A stretch of DNA of 5,945 nucleotides from Anaerolineae bacterium (GTDB lineage: Bacteria; Chloroflexota; Anaerolineae; Aggregatilineales; Aggregatilineaceae): NCBI GenBank assembly GCA_020848665.1, contig JADLHR010000045.1, forward strand, positions 1 to 5,945, written 5' to 3'. This document shows positions 1 to 5,716 of this stretch, in pieces. Numbering within the stretch: the stretch's first letter is position 1; each line of letters starts with the position of its first letter. The notes under the pieces were generated by a model. That model ran no database searches. It saw nothing but the letters and a program-made list of their open reading frames with translations, and was not told the origin of the DNA. A program made the translations under genes and the position numbers.

Positions 1-792
1 GAGGTCACCTGGCGCCCAGAGCCGAATATTCCGGTCCGCTACCAGCTTCTGATGGAAGGTCAGCTTCCGGTCGTGGTCCTGCCGGACCCGCTCGCCCAGG
101 CGGCGATCGAGGGTGGCGCGAACCTGGTCGAAGACGACCGTGCGCTGGTGGATACCGGCTTCAGCCAGAGCGTGCTGAGCTTCCGCCGTGCGATCGTCGA
201 GGAGCAGCCGGAGAAGGTCGAAGCCTTTCTGCGGGCGTGGATGCGCGCCGCCGAGGACATCAACGCCGACCCGGAAGCTTACCGTGAACTCTGGATCGAG
301 CACACCAACGTCCCGGACAGCGTCAAGGACAGCTACCAGCTTCCGCCCTTCCCGACTTACGAGATCACGCAGCCTGAAGCCTGGGAAGACACGGTCGAGT
401 GGCTGAACGAGCAGGGGATCATCGAAAGCCACCCGACCTATGAGGACACGGTCGATCCGAGTTTTATCGAGGCCATCGCGCCCGAAGACGCGGGCGAAGG
501 AGCCGCTGGTGATCCAGAGGCGGGCGCGGCAGTTTTCACCAGCCTGGGATGCGGCGGCTGTCACGCGACCGAGGGTGACGCGGCGATGGTCGGCCCCTCG
601 CTGGGCGGGCTGGCAGATCGCGCCGGGGAAGAAGCCGAGGGGCTGAGCGCGGTCGAGTACGCCAGGCAGTCGATTGTTGAGCCGGACGTGCACATCGTCG
701 AGGGCTTCAACGCGGGTATCATGCCCGCCTACACCGGCCTGGGCGAAACGGACCTCGCCAACCTGGTCGCGTACCTGTTGTCGCTGGACTAG
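1..792 (+). CDS. ABC solute-binding protein fused to a C-terminal cytochrome c domain (5' partial)
   Basis: The frame is open from base 1, so the gene is cut by the window edge; the ATG at 52 is internal (VRYQLLMEGQLPVVVLPDP is continuous across it). 263 residues are visible. Residues 1 to about 158 resemble the C-terminal lobe of NMT1/SsuA/TauA-type binding proteins: a segment allowing closure over ligand (LPDPLAQAAIEGGANL), then VLSFRRAIVEEQPEKVEAFLRAW and helical repeats ending near DPSFIEAIAP. A short acidic Gly/Ala-rich linker (about 159-170) leads into a class I cytochrome c domain: GDPEAGAAVF, haem-binding CGGCH at 184-188 (bases 550-564), then VGPSLGGLADRAG, and IVEGFNAGIMPAY with the likely distal ligand Met241, ending in a helix LANLVAYLLSLD. 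The protein should act outside the membrane, where both binding proteins and c-type cytochromes are found; the export signal lies off the window. Downstream ATPase and permease genes of the same importer class support the assignment. Substrate is unknown, and the role of the haem domain is open. Confidence 0.88.
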   Translation, partial: EVTWRPEPNIPVRYQLLMEGQLPVVVLPDPLAQAAIEGGANLVEDDRALVDTGFSQSVLSFRRAIVEEQPEKVEAFLRAWMRAAEDINADPEAYRELWIEHTNVPDSVKDSYQLPPFPTYEITQPEAWEDTVEWLNEQGIIESHPTYEDTVDPSFIEAIAPEDAGEGAAGDPEAGAAVFTSLGCGGCHATEGDAAMVGPSLGGLADRAGEEAEGLSAVEYARQSIVEPDVHIVEGFNAGIMPAYTGLGETDLANLVAYLLSLD

Positions 793-844
793 TCTGGCTC
801 GTCTGTGCCTGTTCGGTAGAGTGAAACACGTTCGCGCCTCAGGC

Positions 845-913
845 AACCTCACCCCTGGCCCCTCTCCGTAAACGGAGAGGGGAAAAGGGGACGGGGGGTT
901 AAGGGGTGAGGTT
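845..913. repeat. Nested inverted repeat in the binding-protein/ATPase gap
   Basis: The outer arms AACCTCACCCC (845-855) and GGGGTGAGGTT (903-913) are perfect 11-base reverse complements. Inside them CCCCTCTCCG (859-868) and CGGAGAGGGG (873-882) form a perfect 10-bp stem with the loop TAAA. A G-rich, unpaired stretch (883-902) makes the structure asymmetric. There is no T-run, so a classical intrinsic terminator is not supported. C-rich/G-rich palindromes with CTCACCCC and CCCCTCTCC arms are familiar as dispersed intergenic repeats in Chloroflexota and cyanobacteria, from memory. It could stabilise the upstream mRNA end or reduce read-through into the ATPase gene. The rest of the gap (793-844, 914-976) shows nothing clear. 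Confidence 0.75.
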
Positions 914-976
914 TGTCTGCCGGACGCGAACACCGCTCACAAGCGTCGAAAAACCGGTGTATAAGGCGGAATACGC

Positions 977-1792
977 ATGTCGGCAGTTGCCTCCGAACCG
1001 GGCGTCATGGTCACGCTCGACCGGCTCACGTTTCGTTATGGCCCGCGCAGCACGCCGATCTTCCAGGACTTTAGCTGGACGGTGCGCGAAGGCGAATCGT
1101 GGTCGATCATTGGGCCGTCGGGCTGCGGCAAGACGACGCTGCTGACGCTGATCGCCGGGCTGCGCCGGACGACTACCGGGACGATCACGGTCGGCGGCAC
1201 GCGTATCGAGCGCCCGCGCCCGGAAACCGGCCTGATCTTGCAGGATTACGGCTTGCTGCCCTGGGCGACGGTTGAGGACAACGTCGCGCTGGGGCTGCGC
1301 GTGCGCCGCTTTTACGGGCCGGATGGCACGCATGCGCCGCGCGCCGAGAAGGTGCTGGGCCGCCGCGCTGCCCGTGAGGTGGTCGAAGGCTGGCTGCGCC
1401 GCCTCAATATCGAGGAGCAGCGCAGCCGCTATCCCGGCGCGATCTCCGGCGGCCAGCGCCAGCGCACCGCCATCGCGCGGACGCTCGCGCTTCAGCCGGA
1501 TCTGCTGCTGATGGACGAGCCGTTCAGCAGCCTCGACGCGCCGACGCGCGAAGATCTGCAAAACCTGATCTTGCAGCTTCAGCGCGAGATCAGGCTGACG
1601 AGCATCATCGTCACGCACGCTATCGAGGAAGCGGCGATCCTGGGCCGGCAGATTCTCGTGCTCGGCCAGCCGCCGAACACCGCGCCGGTCGTCGTCCCAA
1701 ACCCGGAGTCGGGCGCGCCGAGCTTTCGCAGCACGGGGATATTTCTGGACCGATGCAACCAATTACGCACCCTTCTGGGCCTGACGGTCTGA
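977..1792 (+). CDS. ABC transporter ATP-binding protein, nitrate/sulfonate/taurine class
   Basis: This 271-residue protein is the cytoplasmic ATPase that powers the importer. All expected motifs are present in order: Walker A GPSGCGKTT (46-54), Q-loop LILQDYGLLPW (86-96), signature ISGGQRQR (156-163), Walker B LLLMDEPFSSLD (176-187) and switch His214 in VTHAIEEA. The LLPW after the Q-loop and the short DAPTRE D-loop region are typical of the SsuB/TauB/NrtD group. Residues about 110-130 (RRFYGPDGTHAPRAEKVLGRR) look like a small insertion in the helical domain, where relatives usually have a shorter linker. The ATG at 977 is preferred: AAGGCGGA at 963-970 sits seven bases upstream; the ATG at 1007 is an alternative without an obvious site. 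The 3' end overlaps the permease gene by 40 bases, suggesting coupled translation. The transported substrate cannot be read from the sequence. Confidence 0.93.
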   Translation: MSAVASEPGVMVTLDRLTFRYGPRSTPIFQDFSWTVREGESWSIIGPSGCGKTTLLTLIAGLRRTTTGTITVGGTRIERPRPETGLILQDYGLLPWATVEDNVALGLRVRRFYGPDGTHAPRAEKVLGRRAAREVVEGWLRRLNIEEQRSRYPGAISGGQRQRTAIARTLALQPDLLLMDEPFSSLDAPTREDLQNLILQLQREIRLTSIIVTHAIEEAAILGRQILVLGQPPNTAPVVVPNPESGAPSFRSTGIFLDRCNQLRTLLGLTV

Positions 1793-2607
1793 CGACCACC
1801 CGGCCCGACGCGGCGCTACCCACGCCGCGCCCCGGCCAGTTGGCGCTGCGCCAGATCGGGCGCAGCCTGCTGAACCTGGGGCTGGCGATCGGCATCTTCG
1901 TGCTGTGCTGGATCGCGCTGGCTGCCGCGCTCAACCGCGAGATCATGCCCTATCCCTGGCAGGTGCTCCCGGTCTTCGTCGAGGAGATGCAGGGCGACTT
2001 GTGGGATCACACGCTGGTCAGCGCGCGCCGCGTACTGAGCGCGATCGCCGCCGCCGTGCTGCTGGCGACGCCGATCGGCCTGGGCCTGGGGCAGATTCGC
2101 GTGCTCAACCGCATCTTCTCGCCGCTGATCGCGCTGGTGCACCCGATCCCGAAGGTCGTTTTTCTGCCGATTATCCTGGTGATCATGGGCATCGGCGAGA
2201 CCTCGAAGGTGTTTCTGATCGCGCTGATCCTGTTCTTCCAGATTCTGGTTGTCGTGCGTGACGAAGCCGCCAGCCTGCGCCCGGAGCTGATCCAGTCGGT
2301 GCGCTCGCTGGGCGCGGGACGGCGCGCGCTGTTCCGCTACGTCTACCTTCCGGCGTCGCTGCCGGCGGTGCTGACCGCGCTGCGCGTCTCAGTCGGCACG
2401 GCGATCGCGGTGCTGTTCATCGCGGAGCAGTACTCGACGCGCGAGGGGCTGGGCTACTACATCATGACGCTCACCTGGCAGCGGCTGCGCTTTGACCAGA
2501 TGTACGCCGGAATCCTGGCGATGTCGTTGTTGGGACTGGTGCTGTATCTGGTGGTCGATGTGCTGGAACGGATCGTCGGGCGCTGGCGGCTGGCGGATGA
2601 GAATTAG
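1753..2607 (+). CDS. ABC transporter permease, BPD_transp_1 (SsuC/TauC-like)
   Basis: A 284-residue integral membrane subunit, forming the transport channel presumably as a homodimer with the ATPase encoded just upstream. After a polar, Pro/Thr-rich N-terminal 35 residues, hydrophobic segments lie near 41-60, 93-113, 122-148, 152-168, 207-225 and 250-271, the six-helix pattern of this family. The cytoplasmic EAA loop that docks on the ATPase is clear: EAASLRPEL from 171, SLGAG at 185-189 and the closing YLPASLP near 198. The ATG at 1753 lies inside the ATPase gene (40-base overlap) and has only a weak GGA (1747-1749) before it, so coupling to ATPase translation is likely; a later start such as the TTG at 1840 has no better site. 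Length and composition are normal for the family. Confidence 0.92.
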   Translation: MQPITHPSGPDGLTTTRPDAALPTPRPGQLALRQIGRSLLNLGLAIGIFVLCWIALAAALNREIMPYPWQVLPVFVEEMQGDLWDHTLVSARRVLSAIAAAVLLATPIGLGLGQIRVLNRIFSPLIALVHPIPKVVFLPIILVIMGIGETSKVFLIALILFFQILVVVRDEAASLRPELIQSVRSLGAGRRALFRYVYLPASLPAVLTALRVSVGTAIAVLFIAEQYSTREGLGYYIMTLTWQRLRFDQMYAGILAMSLLGLVLYLVVDVLERIVGRWRLADEN

Positions 2608-2626
2608 CTGCGCTGCTGGCGAGGCA

Positions 2627-2642
2627 GCCGGAATATTCCGGC
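2627..2642. repeat. Perfect 16-bp palindrome GCCGGAATATTCCGGC
   Basis: The sequence is its own reverse complement over 16 bases and occupies the short gap between the permease stop (2607) and the DinB-like gene start (2656), ending directly before the ribosome binding site GGAAGG at 2643-2648. It has no loop and no T-run, so it fits a dimeric regulator's operator better than an intrinsic terminator; in RNA it could fold only with a loop opened at AATATT. No regulator gene is nearby to support a specific assignment. Confidence 0.5.
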
Positions 2643-2655
2643 GGAAGGGGATCGC

Positions 2656-3153
2656 ATGAGCATCAACATCGACAGCGTATCCCGCGAGCAGGTGCTCGCG
2701 CTGCTGCGCGGCGGCAACGCGCACATGCCGTTTGACGACGCGGTTGCCGATTTTCCGCTGGACCGGATCAATGACCGCGCGCCGAACGTGTCCTATTCGC
2801 CCTGGCAACTGCTGGAACACATTCGCATCACGCAGCAGGACATTCTCGAATTCACGCGCGATCCGGAGTGGGTGTCTCCTTCCTGGCCGGAGGGGCATTG
2901 GCCTGCCCCGGACGACTCAGCTGGCCCCGCCCGCTGGACCGCGACGATCAACGCCATCCGGCGCGACCTGGAAGCGATGCAGGCGCTGGTCGCTGACCCG
3001 GCCAACAGCCTGACTGATGGCCTGCCACACGCGCCGGGGTACACGCTGCTGCGCGAGGCGCTGCTGGTTGCCGATCACAATGCGTATCATATTGGCGAAT
3101 TCGCTATTCTGCGGCAGATTATGGGCACCTGGCCGCCGGAACGCGCCGGGTGA
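2656..3153 (+). CDS. DinB-like (DinB/YfiT superfamily) putative metal-dependent protein
   Basis: The 165-residue protein has the length and helical character of the DinB/YfiT four-helix-bundle superfamily. The three expected metal-ligand histidines are in the usual places: His55 in SPWQLLEHI, and His141 and His145 in VADHNAYHIGEFAILRQI near the C-terminus. Members of this superfamily include thiol-dependent transferases using bacillithiol or mycothiol and many uncharacterised proteins, so the reaction is not assigned. The start is well supported: GGAAGG at 2643-2648 lies seven bases before the ATG. Its stop codon overlaps the GTG of the menG-like gene (GTGA, 3150-3153), so the two are probably translated together. 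It is cytoplasmic, with no signal peptide or membrane segment. Confidence 0.83.
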   Translation: MSINIDSVSREQVLALLRGGNAHMPFDDAVADFPLDRINDRAPNVSYSPWQLLEHIRITQQDILEFTRDPEWVSPSWPEGHWPAPDDSAGPARWTATINAIRRDLEAMQALVADPANSLTDGLPHAPGYTLLREALLVADHNAYHIGEFAILRQIMGTWPPERAG

Positions 3154-3896
3154 GAAGCGAGGTTGATCCCGACGTGACGGCGCAGCAGCCTTCTTCCTCA
3201 ACCGAGCACGCCCGCTACGTGCAGGAGATGTTTGGGCGCATCGCGGCGCGCTATGACCTGATGAACCGCCTGATGACCTTCGGGCAGGATCAGCGCTGGC
3301 GCCGGTTCGTCGTGCAGCAGGCGCGCCTGCCACGCGGTGGCTGGCTGCTGGATATCGCCACCGGCACTGGCGACATCGCGCTGGAAGCACGGCGCCAGAC
3401 GCCGGATCTGCGCGTCGTCGCGGCGGATTTCGCCCTGCCGATGATGCGCGTCGGGCAGCGGCGCGCCGGGGCGGACGCGCTGGCGTGGCAGGCCGCCGAT
3501 ACGCTGCGCCTGCCCTACGCGGACGAGGCGTTTGACGCCGTGACCAGCGGCTACCTGTTTCGCAATGTGACCGACATCCCCGGCGCGCTGCGCGAGCAGA
3601 TGCGCGTCCTCAGGCCGGGCGGGCGCCTGGTCACGCTCGACACCACGCCACCGCCAAATGGGATTCTGCGCCCGCTGATCCAGGTCCATCTGCGCACCAT
3701 TATCCCGGCGCTGGGACGGGTCGTGTCCGGGCAGGCAGACGCCTATCGCTATCTGCCGGAAAGCACGCTCGGCTTCAAGAGCGCCGAGGAACTGGCGGAC
3801 CTGATGCGCGCCGCCGGGCTGGTCGAGGTGGGCTTCCGGCGCTTCATGCTGGGCACGATGGCAGTCCACTGGGGGACGCGGCCCGCCGTCGTTTGA
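3150..3896 (+). CDS. menG: Demethylmenaquinone (UbiE/MenG family) C-methyltransferase
   Basis: This 248-residue SAM-dependent enzyme should add the ring methyl group in the last step of menaquinone synthesis (or the matching ubiquinone step). Family marks are clear: YDLMNRLMTFGQDQRWRRF (35-53), SAM-binding motif I LLDIATGTGD (66-75), the acidic end of beta 2 at Asp93, AADTLRLPY (115-123), SGYLFRNVTD (133-142, where relatives have FGLRNV), VLRPGG, and the late YRYLPEST and GTMAVHWG segments matching the family's YLxESI and GxVAxHxG. The GTG at 3150 overlaps the preceding stop by four bases; a GTG at 3174 is an alternative, since the first 20 residues are poorly conserved and neither start has a strong ribosome binding site. 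A ubiX gene follows one gene later, which fits quinone biosynthesis. Menaquinone is preferred over ubiquinone only because of the presumed Chloroflexota host. Confidence 0.9.
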   Translation: MRSEVDPDVTAQQPSSSTEHARYVQEMFGRIAARYDLMNRLMTFGQDQRWRRFVVQQARLPRGGWLLDIATGTGDIALEARRQTPDLRVVAADFALPMMRVGQRRAGADALAWQAADTLRLPYADEAFDAVTSGYLFRNVTDIPGALREQMRVLRPGGRLVTLDTTPPPNGILRPLIQVHLRTIIPALGRVVSGQADAYRYLPESTLGFKSAEELADLMRAAGLVEVGFRRFMLGTMAVHWGTRPAVV

Positions 3897-3904
3897 CGAA
3901 TCAG

Positions 3905-3920
3905 TGCTACTATGAGGGTG
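3905..3920 (+). promoter_or_regulatory. Candidate extended -10 promoter for the molbindin gene
   Basis: In the 58-base gap before the molbindin gene, TG (3905-3906), one base, then TACTAT (3908-3913) form an extended -10 element, followed directly by GAGGGTG (3914-3920). No -35 hexamer lies at the usual spacing; the TTGACG at 3893-3898 is only nine bases away. The same hexamer-plus-GAGGGT layout precedes tRNA-Gly on the other strand, which raises confidence modestly. Transcription would begin near 3920, about 35 bases before the ATG. Confidence 0.4.
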
Positions 3921-3954
3921 TGCCTGGTCATCCACCAGTTCAGGAGACAGAGCC

Positions 3955-4164
3955 ATGAAGCTCAGCGCGCGCAACCAGCTCAAAGGGACGATCAAGCGGA
4001 TCACTCCCGGCGCGGTCAACAGCGAAGTCGTGATCGAGCTGCCCGGCGGCATCGAGATCGTATCGATCATTACCGTGTCGTCGGCTGAGAGCCTGAATCT
4101 GCGCGTGGGACAGGAAGCCTACGCCGTGATCAAGGCGTCGAACGTCATGATCGGCGTCGAATGA
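3955..4164 (+). CDS. mop: Molbindin: single Mop/TOBE-domain molybdate-binding protein
   Basis: The 69-residue product is a single Mop (TOBE) domain, the usual size for molbindins, which assemble as cytoplasmic oligomers that bind molybdate or tungstate oxyanions at subunit interfaces. Diagnostic stretches are MKLSARNQLKGTIKRI (1-16), GAVNSEVVIELPGG (19-32), the binding-loop SAES (43-46) and AYAVIKASNVMIGVE (55-69). A strong AGGAGA (3942-3947) lies seven bases before the ATG, fixing the start. It does not overlap its neighbours (58 bases after menG, 52 before ubiX) and may have its own promoter. No molybdate transporter or molybdoenzyme gene is in view, so its link to the surrounding quinone genes is unexplained. 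Identity is near certain; the physiological ligand is inferred from the family. Confidence 0.93.
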   Translation: MKLSARNQLKGTIKRITPGAVNSEVVIELPGGIEIVSIITVSSAESLNLRVGQEAYAVIKASNVMIGVE

Positions 4165-4216
4165 GCCGGACTGTTCGAGCGCGCCGCCGCCCTGCTCCCA
4201 CCGTGAGAGCGCAAAT

Positions 4217-4807
4217 GTGACCCAGATTCCCCAACGCGTCGTCGTCGGCATTTCCGGCGCGAGCGGCGTGATCTACGGCATTCGCCTGCTCGAAACGCTG
4301 CGCCAGGACCCGGCAATTGAGACGCACCTCGTCCTGACCGCCTCGGCGCGGATCACGATCGCGCAGGAAACGTCGTGGTCGATCAGCCAGGTTGAGTCGC
4401 TGGCGGATGTCGTCCACCGGCCAGAAAACATCGGCGCGAGCATCGCCAGCGGCTCGTTCATCACGCGCGGCATGGTGATCGTGCCATGCAGCATCAAGAG
4501 CCTGTCGGCGGTGGCGCACAGCTACGCCAGCGATCTGCTGGTACGCGCGGCGGACGTGACGCTCAAAGAAGGGCGACCGCTGGTGCTGGTCGTGCGCGAG
4601 ACGCCGCTGCACCTGGGCCACCTGCGCCTGATGGTTCAGGCGGCGGAACAGGGCGCGGTGATCCTGCCGCCGGTGCCCGGCTTCTACAGCCATCCCGAAA
4701 CGCTGGACGATATTGTGAACGAGACGGTCGGGCGTATCTTGCTGCGCCTGGGGATCGATAACGCGCTCACCTTCGAATGGCTGGGGCTGCGAGGGAAACG
4801 ATCATGA
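4217..4807 (+). CDS. ubiX: UbiX-type flavin prenyltransferase
   Basis: UbiX enzymes attach a dimethylallyl group to FMN, making the prenylated flavin used by UbiD-type decarboxylases. The 196-residue length is typical. Visible marks: N-terminal flavin-binding GISGASG (11-17), Glu51 in IAQETSW at the place of the family's conserved glutamate, ASGSF (77-81), GMVIVPCSIKSLSAVA (85-100), RAADVTLKEGRPL (110-122), RETPLHLGHLRLM (127-139), and PGFYSHPETLDDIV near the C-terminus. Residue 119 is Gly where many relatives have Arg (LKERR). The start is GTG at 4217, only six residues before the first conserved strand; GAGAG at 4205-4209 is the probable ribosome binding site. An ATG at 4215 overlaps this GTG in another frame and is followed at once by TGA. 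The 3' end overlaps the next gene by four bases (ATGA). No ubiD lies in the window. Confidence 0.93.
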   Translation: MTQIPQRVVVGISGASGVIYGIRLLETLRQDPAIETHLVLTASARITIAQETSWSISQVESLADVVHRPENIGASIASGSFITRGMVIVPCSIKSLSAVAHSYASDLLVRAADVTLKEGRPLVLVVRETPLHLGHLRLMVQAAEQGAVILPPVPGFYSHPETLDDIVNETVGRILLRLGIDNALTFEWLGLRGKRS

Positions 4808-5295
4808 GCGAGCGGGAGCCGCTGCCGCTGCTGCCGGACGACCTGCGCCCGGCTCTGAGCGCCTTCCTGGCGAGCCAGTCCACGATGGCGCTCGCCACCG
4901 CCGGGGACCAGGACGGGCGTCCTCAGGTCGCGCCGCTCTTTTTCGCCAGCGACGAGGCGCTGAACCTGTACTGGGTGTCCAGCCCGGACAGCCGCCACAG
5001 CGTCAATATCGCCGGCTGGAACGATGTCTCTGCCGCGATCTACGCGCCGACATGGGACTGGGCCGGGATCAAGGGCGTGCAGATCGCGGGCGATGCGCAG
5101 GCCGTCACCGACGACGAGGAACGCCGCCACGCGCTGCGCATCTACAGCGCGAAGTTCCCGTTCGTCAAAGATCAGTTTATGGACCTGATCGAGAACAGCG
5201 TGTTTTACGTCCTGCGCCCGACCTGGCTGCGCTGGCTGGACAACGAGCGCCGCTTCGGCTACAAGCAGGAATACCGCCTGACGCGCGGCGAGTAG
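4804..5295 (+). CDS. Pyridoxamine 5'-phosphate oxidase-like flavin-binding split-barrel protein
   Basis: The 163-residue protein has the pattern of the PNPOx-like split beta-barrel superfamily, whose members bind FMN, F420 or haem: LATAGDQDGRPQVAPLFFASD (two strands with a turn, about 31-50), LYWVSSPDSRHSVNI (55-69, with SRH at the phosphate-binding position), AAIYAP, GIKGVQIAGDAQAV, and a C-terminal VFYVLRPTWLRWLDNERRFGYK. The KGVQ stretch and the ending resemble the YhbP group rather than true PdxH, which would be longer and carry a PLP-binding tail; vitamin B6 synthesis is therefore not claimed. The ATG at 4804 is chosen over the in-frame ATG at 4777 because GAGGGA (4791-4796) lies seven bases before it and it forms an ATGA overlap with the ubiX stop. 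That coupling, after a flavin prenyltransferase gene, suggests a flavin-related role, but this is inference. Confidence 0.82.
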   Translation: MSEREPLPLLPDDLRPALSAFLASQSTMALATAGDQDGRPQVAPLFFASDEALNLYWVSSPDSRHSVNIAGWNDVSAAIYAPTWDWAGIKGVQIAGDAQAVTDDEERRHALRIYSAKFPFVKDQFMDLIENSVFYVLRPTWLRWLDNERRFGYKQEYRLTRGE

Positions 5296-5316
5296 CCGGG
5301 CTGGGCGCGCGGGCGT

Positions 5317-5601
5317 TCAGCGCAGGTCGTAGCGTTCCAGCAGCGCGATCAGCGTGCTGTTGATCATCTTCTGTCCGAGCAGCTCTCTGAAGCGCACGGA
5401 CTTCTGTTTCCCTTCGTCGCGTAGCCGGTCCATCTCCAGCGCGATCGTTTCTTGATGGGCGAGCAGGTCCGCCTGAGCGTTCTCGAACCGCGCCAGCCGC
5501 TCGATTGCCGCGCCGGAGTATCCGTCCGCGTCGTGGCGAATCTGATCATCGTCCACGACATAGGCCGTGCCATCGTCGCGCGGGCGGGTCAGCCGTGCCA
5601 T
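5317..5601 (-). CDS. Hypothetical protein, 94 residues, mostly helical
   Basis: I do not recognise a family. The protein has a polar, acidic start (VVDDDQIRHDADGY, 15-28), then a long amphipathic helix rich in Glu, Arg, Leu and Ala (about 30-63), a basic turn (GKQKS, 64-68) and a second helix ending LIALLERYDLR. There is no Cys, signal peptide or membrane segment, so a small cytoplasmic, perhaps coiled-coil or oligomeric protein is likely. The frame stays open up to an ATG at 5670, but that start would lie inside the hairpin that follows tRNA-Ile; the ATG at 5601 has GAGG (5609-5612) seven bases before it and is preferred. The gene converges with the + strand cluster with only 21 bases between stops and no terminator there. 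That it is a real gene is likely but not proven. Confidence 0.62.
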   Translation of the reverse strand: MARLTRPRDDGTAYVVDDDQIRHDADGYSGAAIERLARFENAQADLLAHQETIALEMDRLRDEGKQKSVRFRELLGQKMINSTLIALLERYDLR

Positions 5602-5652
5602 GTCGCCACCTCGCTCTCTGCCCCAGCGGGCTGATGAAACGCTCCGGCCCAG

Positions 5653-5695
5653 AAAACAGAAAGAAGACAATTCCGTCGGGCAATTGGCTTCTTTC
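5653..5695 (-). terminator. Probable intrinsic terminator after tRNA-Ile
   Basis: Read on the - strand, GAAAGAAG (5695-5688) pairs with CTTCTTTC (5666-5659), and after one mismatch CAATT (5668-5672 on +) pairs with AATTG (5682-5686). The stem is followed by TGTTTTCT (5658-5651). It begins 21 bases past the tRNA 3' end. The A/T-rich stem base is weak, and the U-tract is interrupted, so efficiency is uncertain. Confidence 0.55.
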
Positions 5696-5716
5696 GGCGT
5701 GCGGTGAAGGTTGGAG

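Noticed and set aside
22..36. GAATATTCCGG near the window start, shared with the 16-bp palindrome at 2627-2642
   Set aside because: It lies inside the binding-protein coding frame (EPNIPV) and is not a complete palindrome there; probably coincidence.
956..970. GTGTATAAGG as a -10 promoter for the ATPase gene
   Set aside because: It overlaps the ribosome binding site and would place the transcript start at the ATG; no -35 at proper spacing. The purine-rich part is better explained as the ribosome binding site.
899..1762. Long - strand open frame (287 codons) opposite the ATPase gene
   Set aside because: It mirrors the ATPase gene, which has every ABC motif. The antisense product is low-complexity Arg/Ala-rich, as expected from GC-rich codon shadowing.
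3893..3913. TTGACG plus TACTAT as a standard -35/-10 pair for mop
   Set aside because: The spacing is only nine bases, too short for a normal sigma-70-type promoter; an extended -10 reading was kept instead.
3198..4070. Long - strand open frame (290 codons) opposite menG and mop
   Set aside because: It spans two well-supported genes and the gap between them, has no family resemblance and a composition typical of an antisense shadow.
4145..4693. - strand open frame (182 codons) opposite ubiX
   Set aside because: The + strand frame is an unmistakable UbiX; the antisense frame is His/Arg/Asp-rich with no motif.
5601..5670. Upstream ATG at 5670 for the - strand hypothetical gene
   Set aside because: It would add 23 low-quality residues and lie within the hairpin after tRNA-Ile; the ATG at 5601 has a better ribosome binding site.
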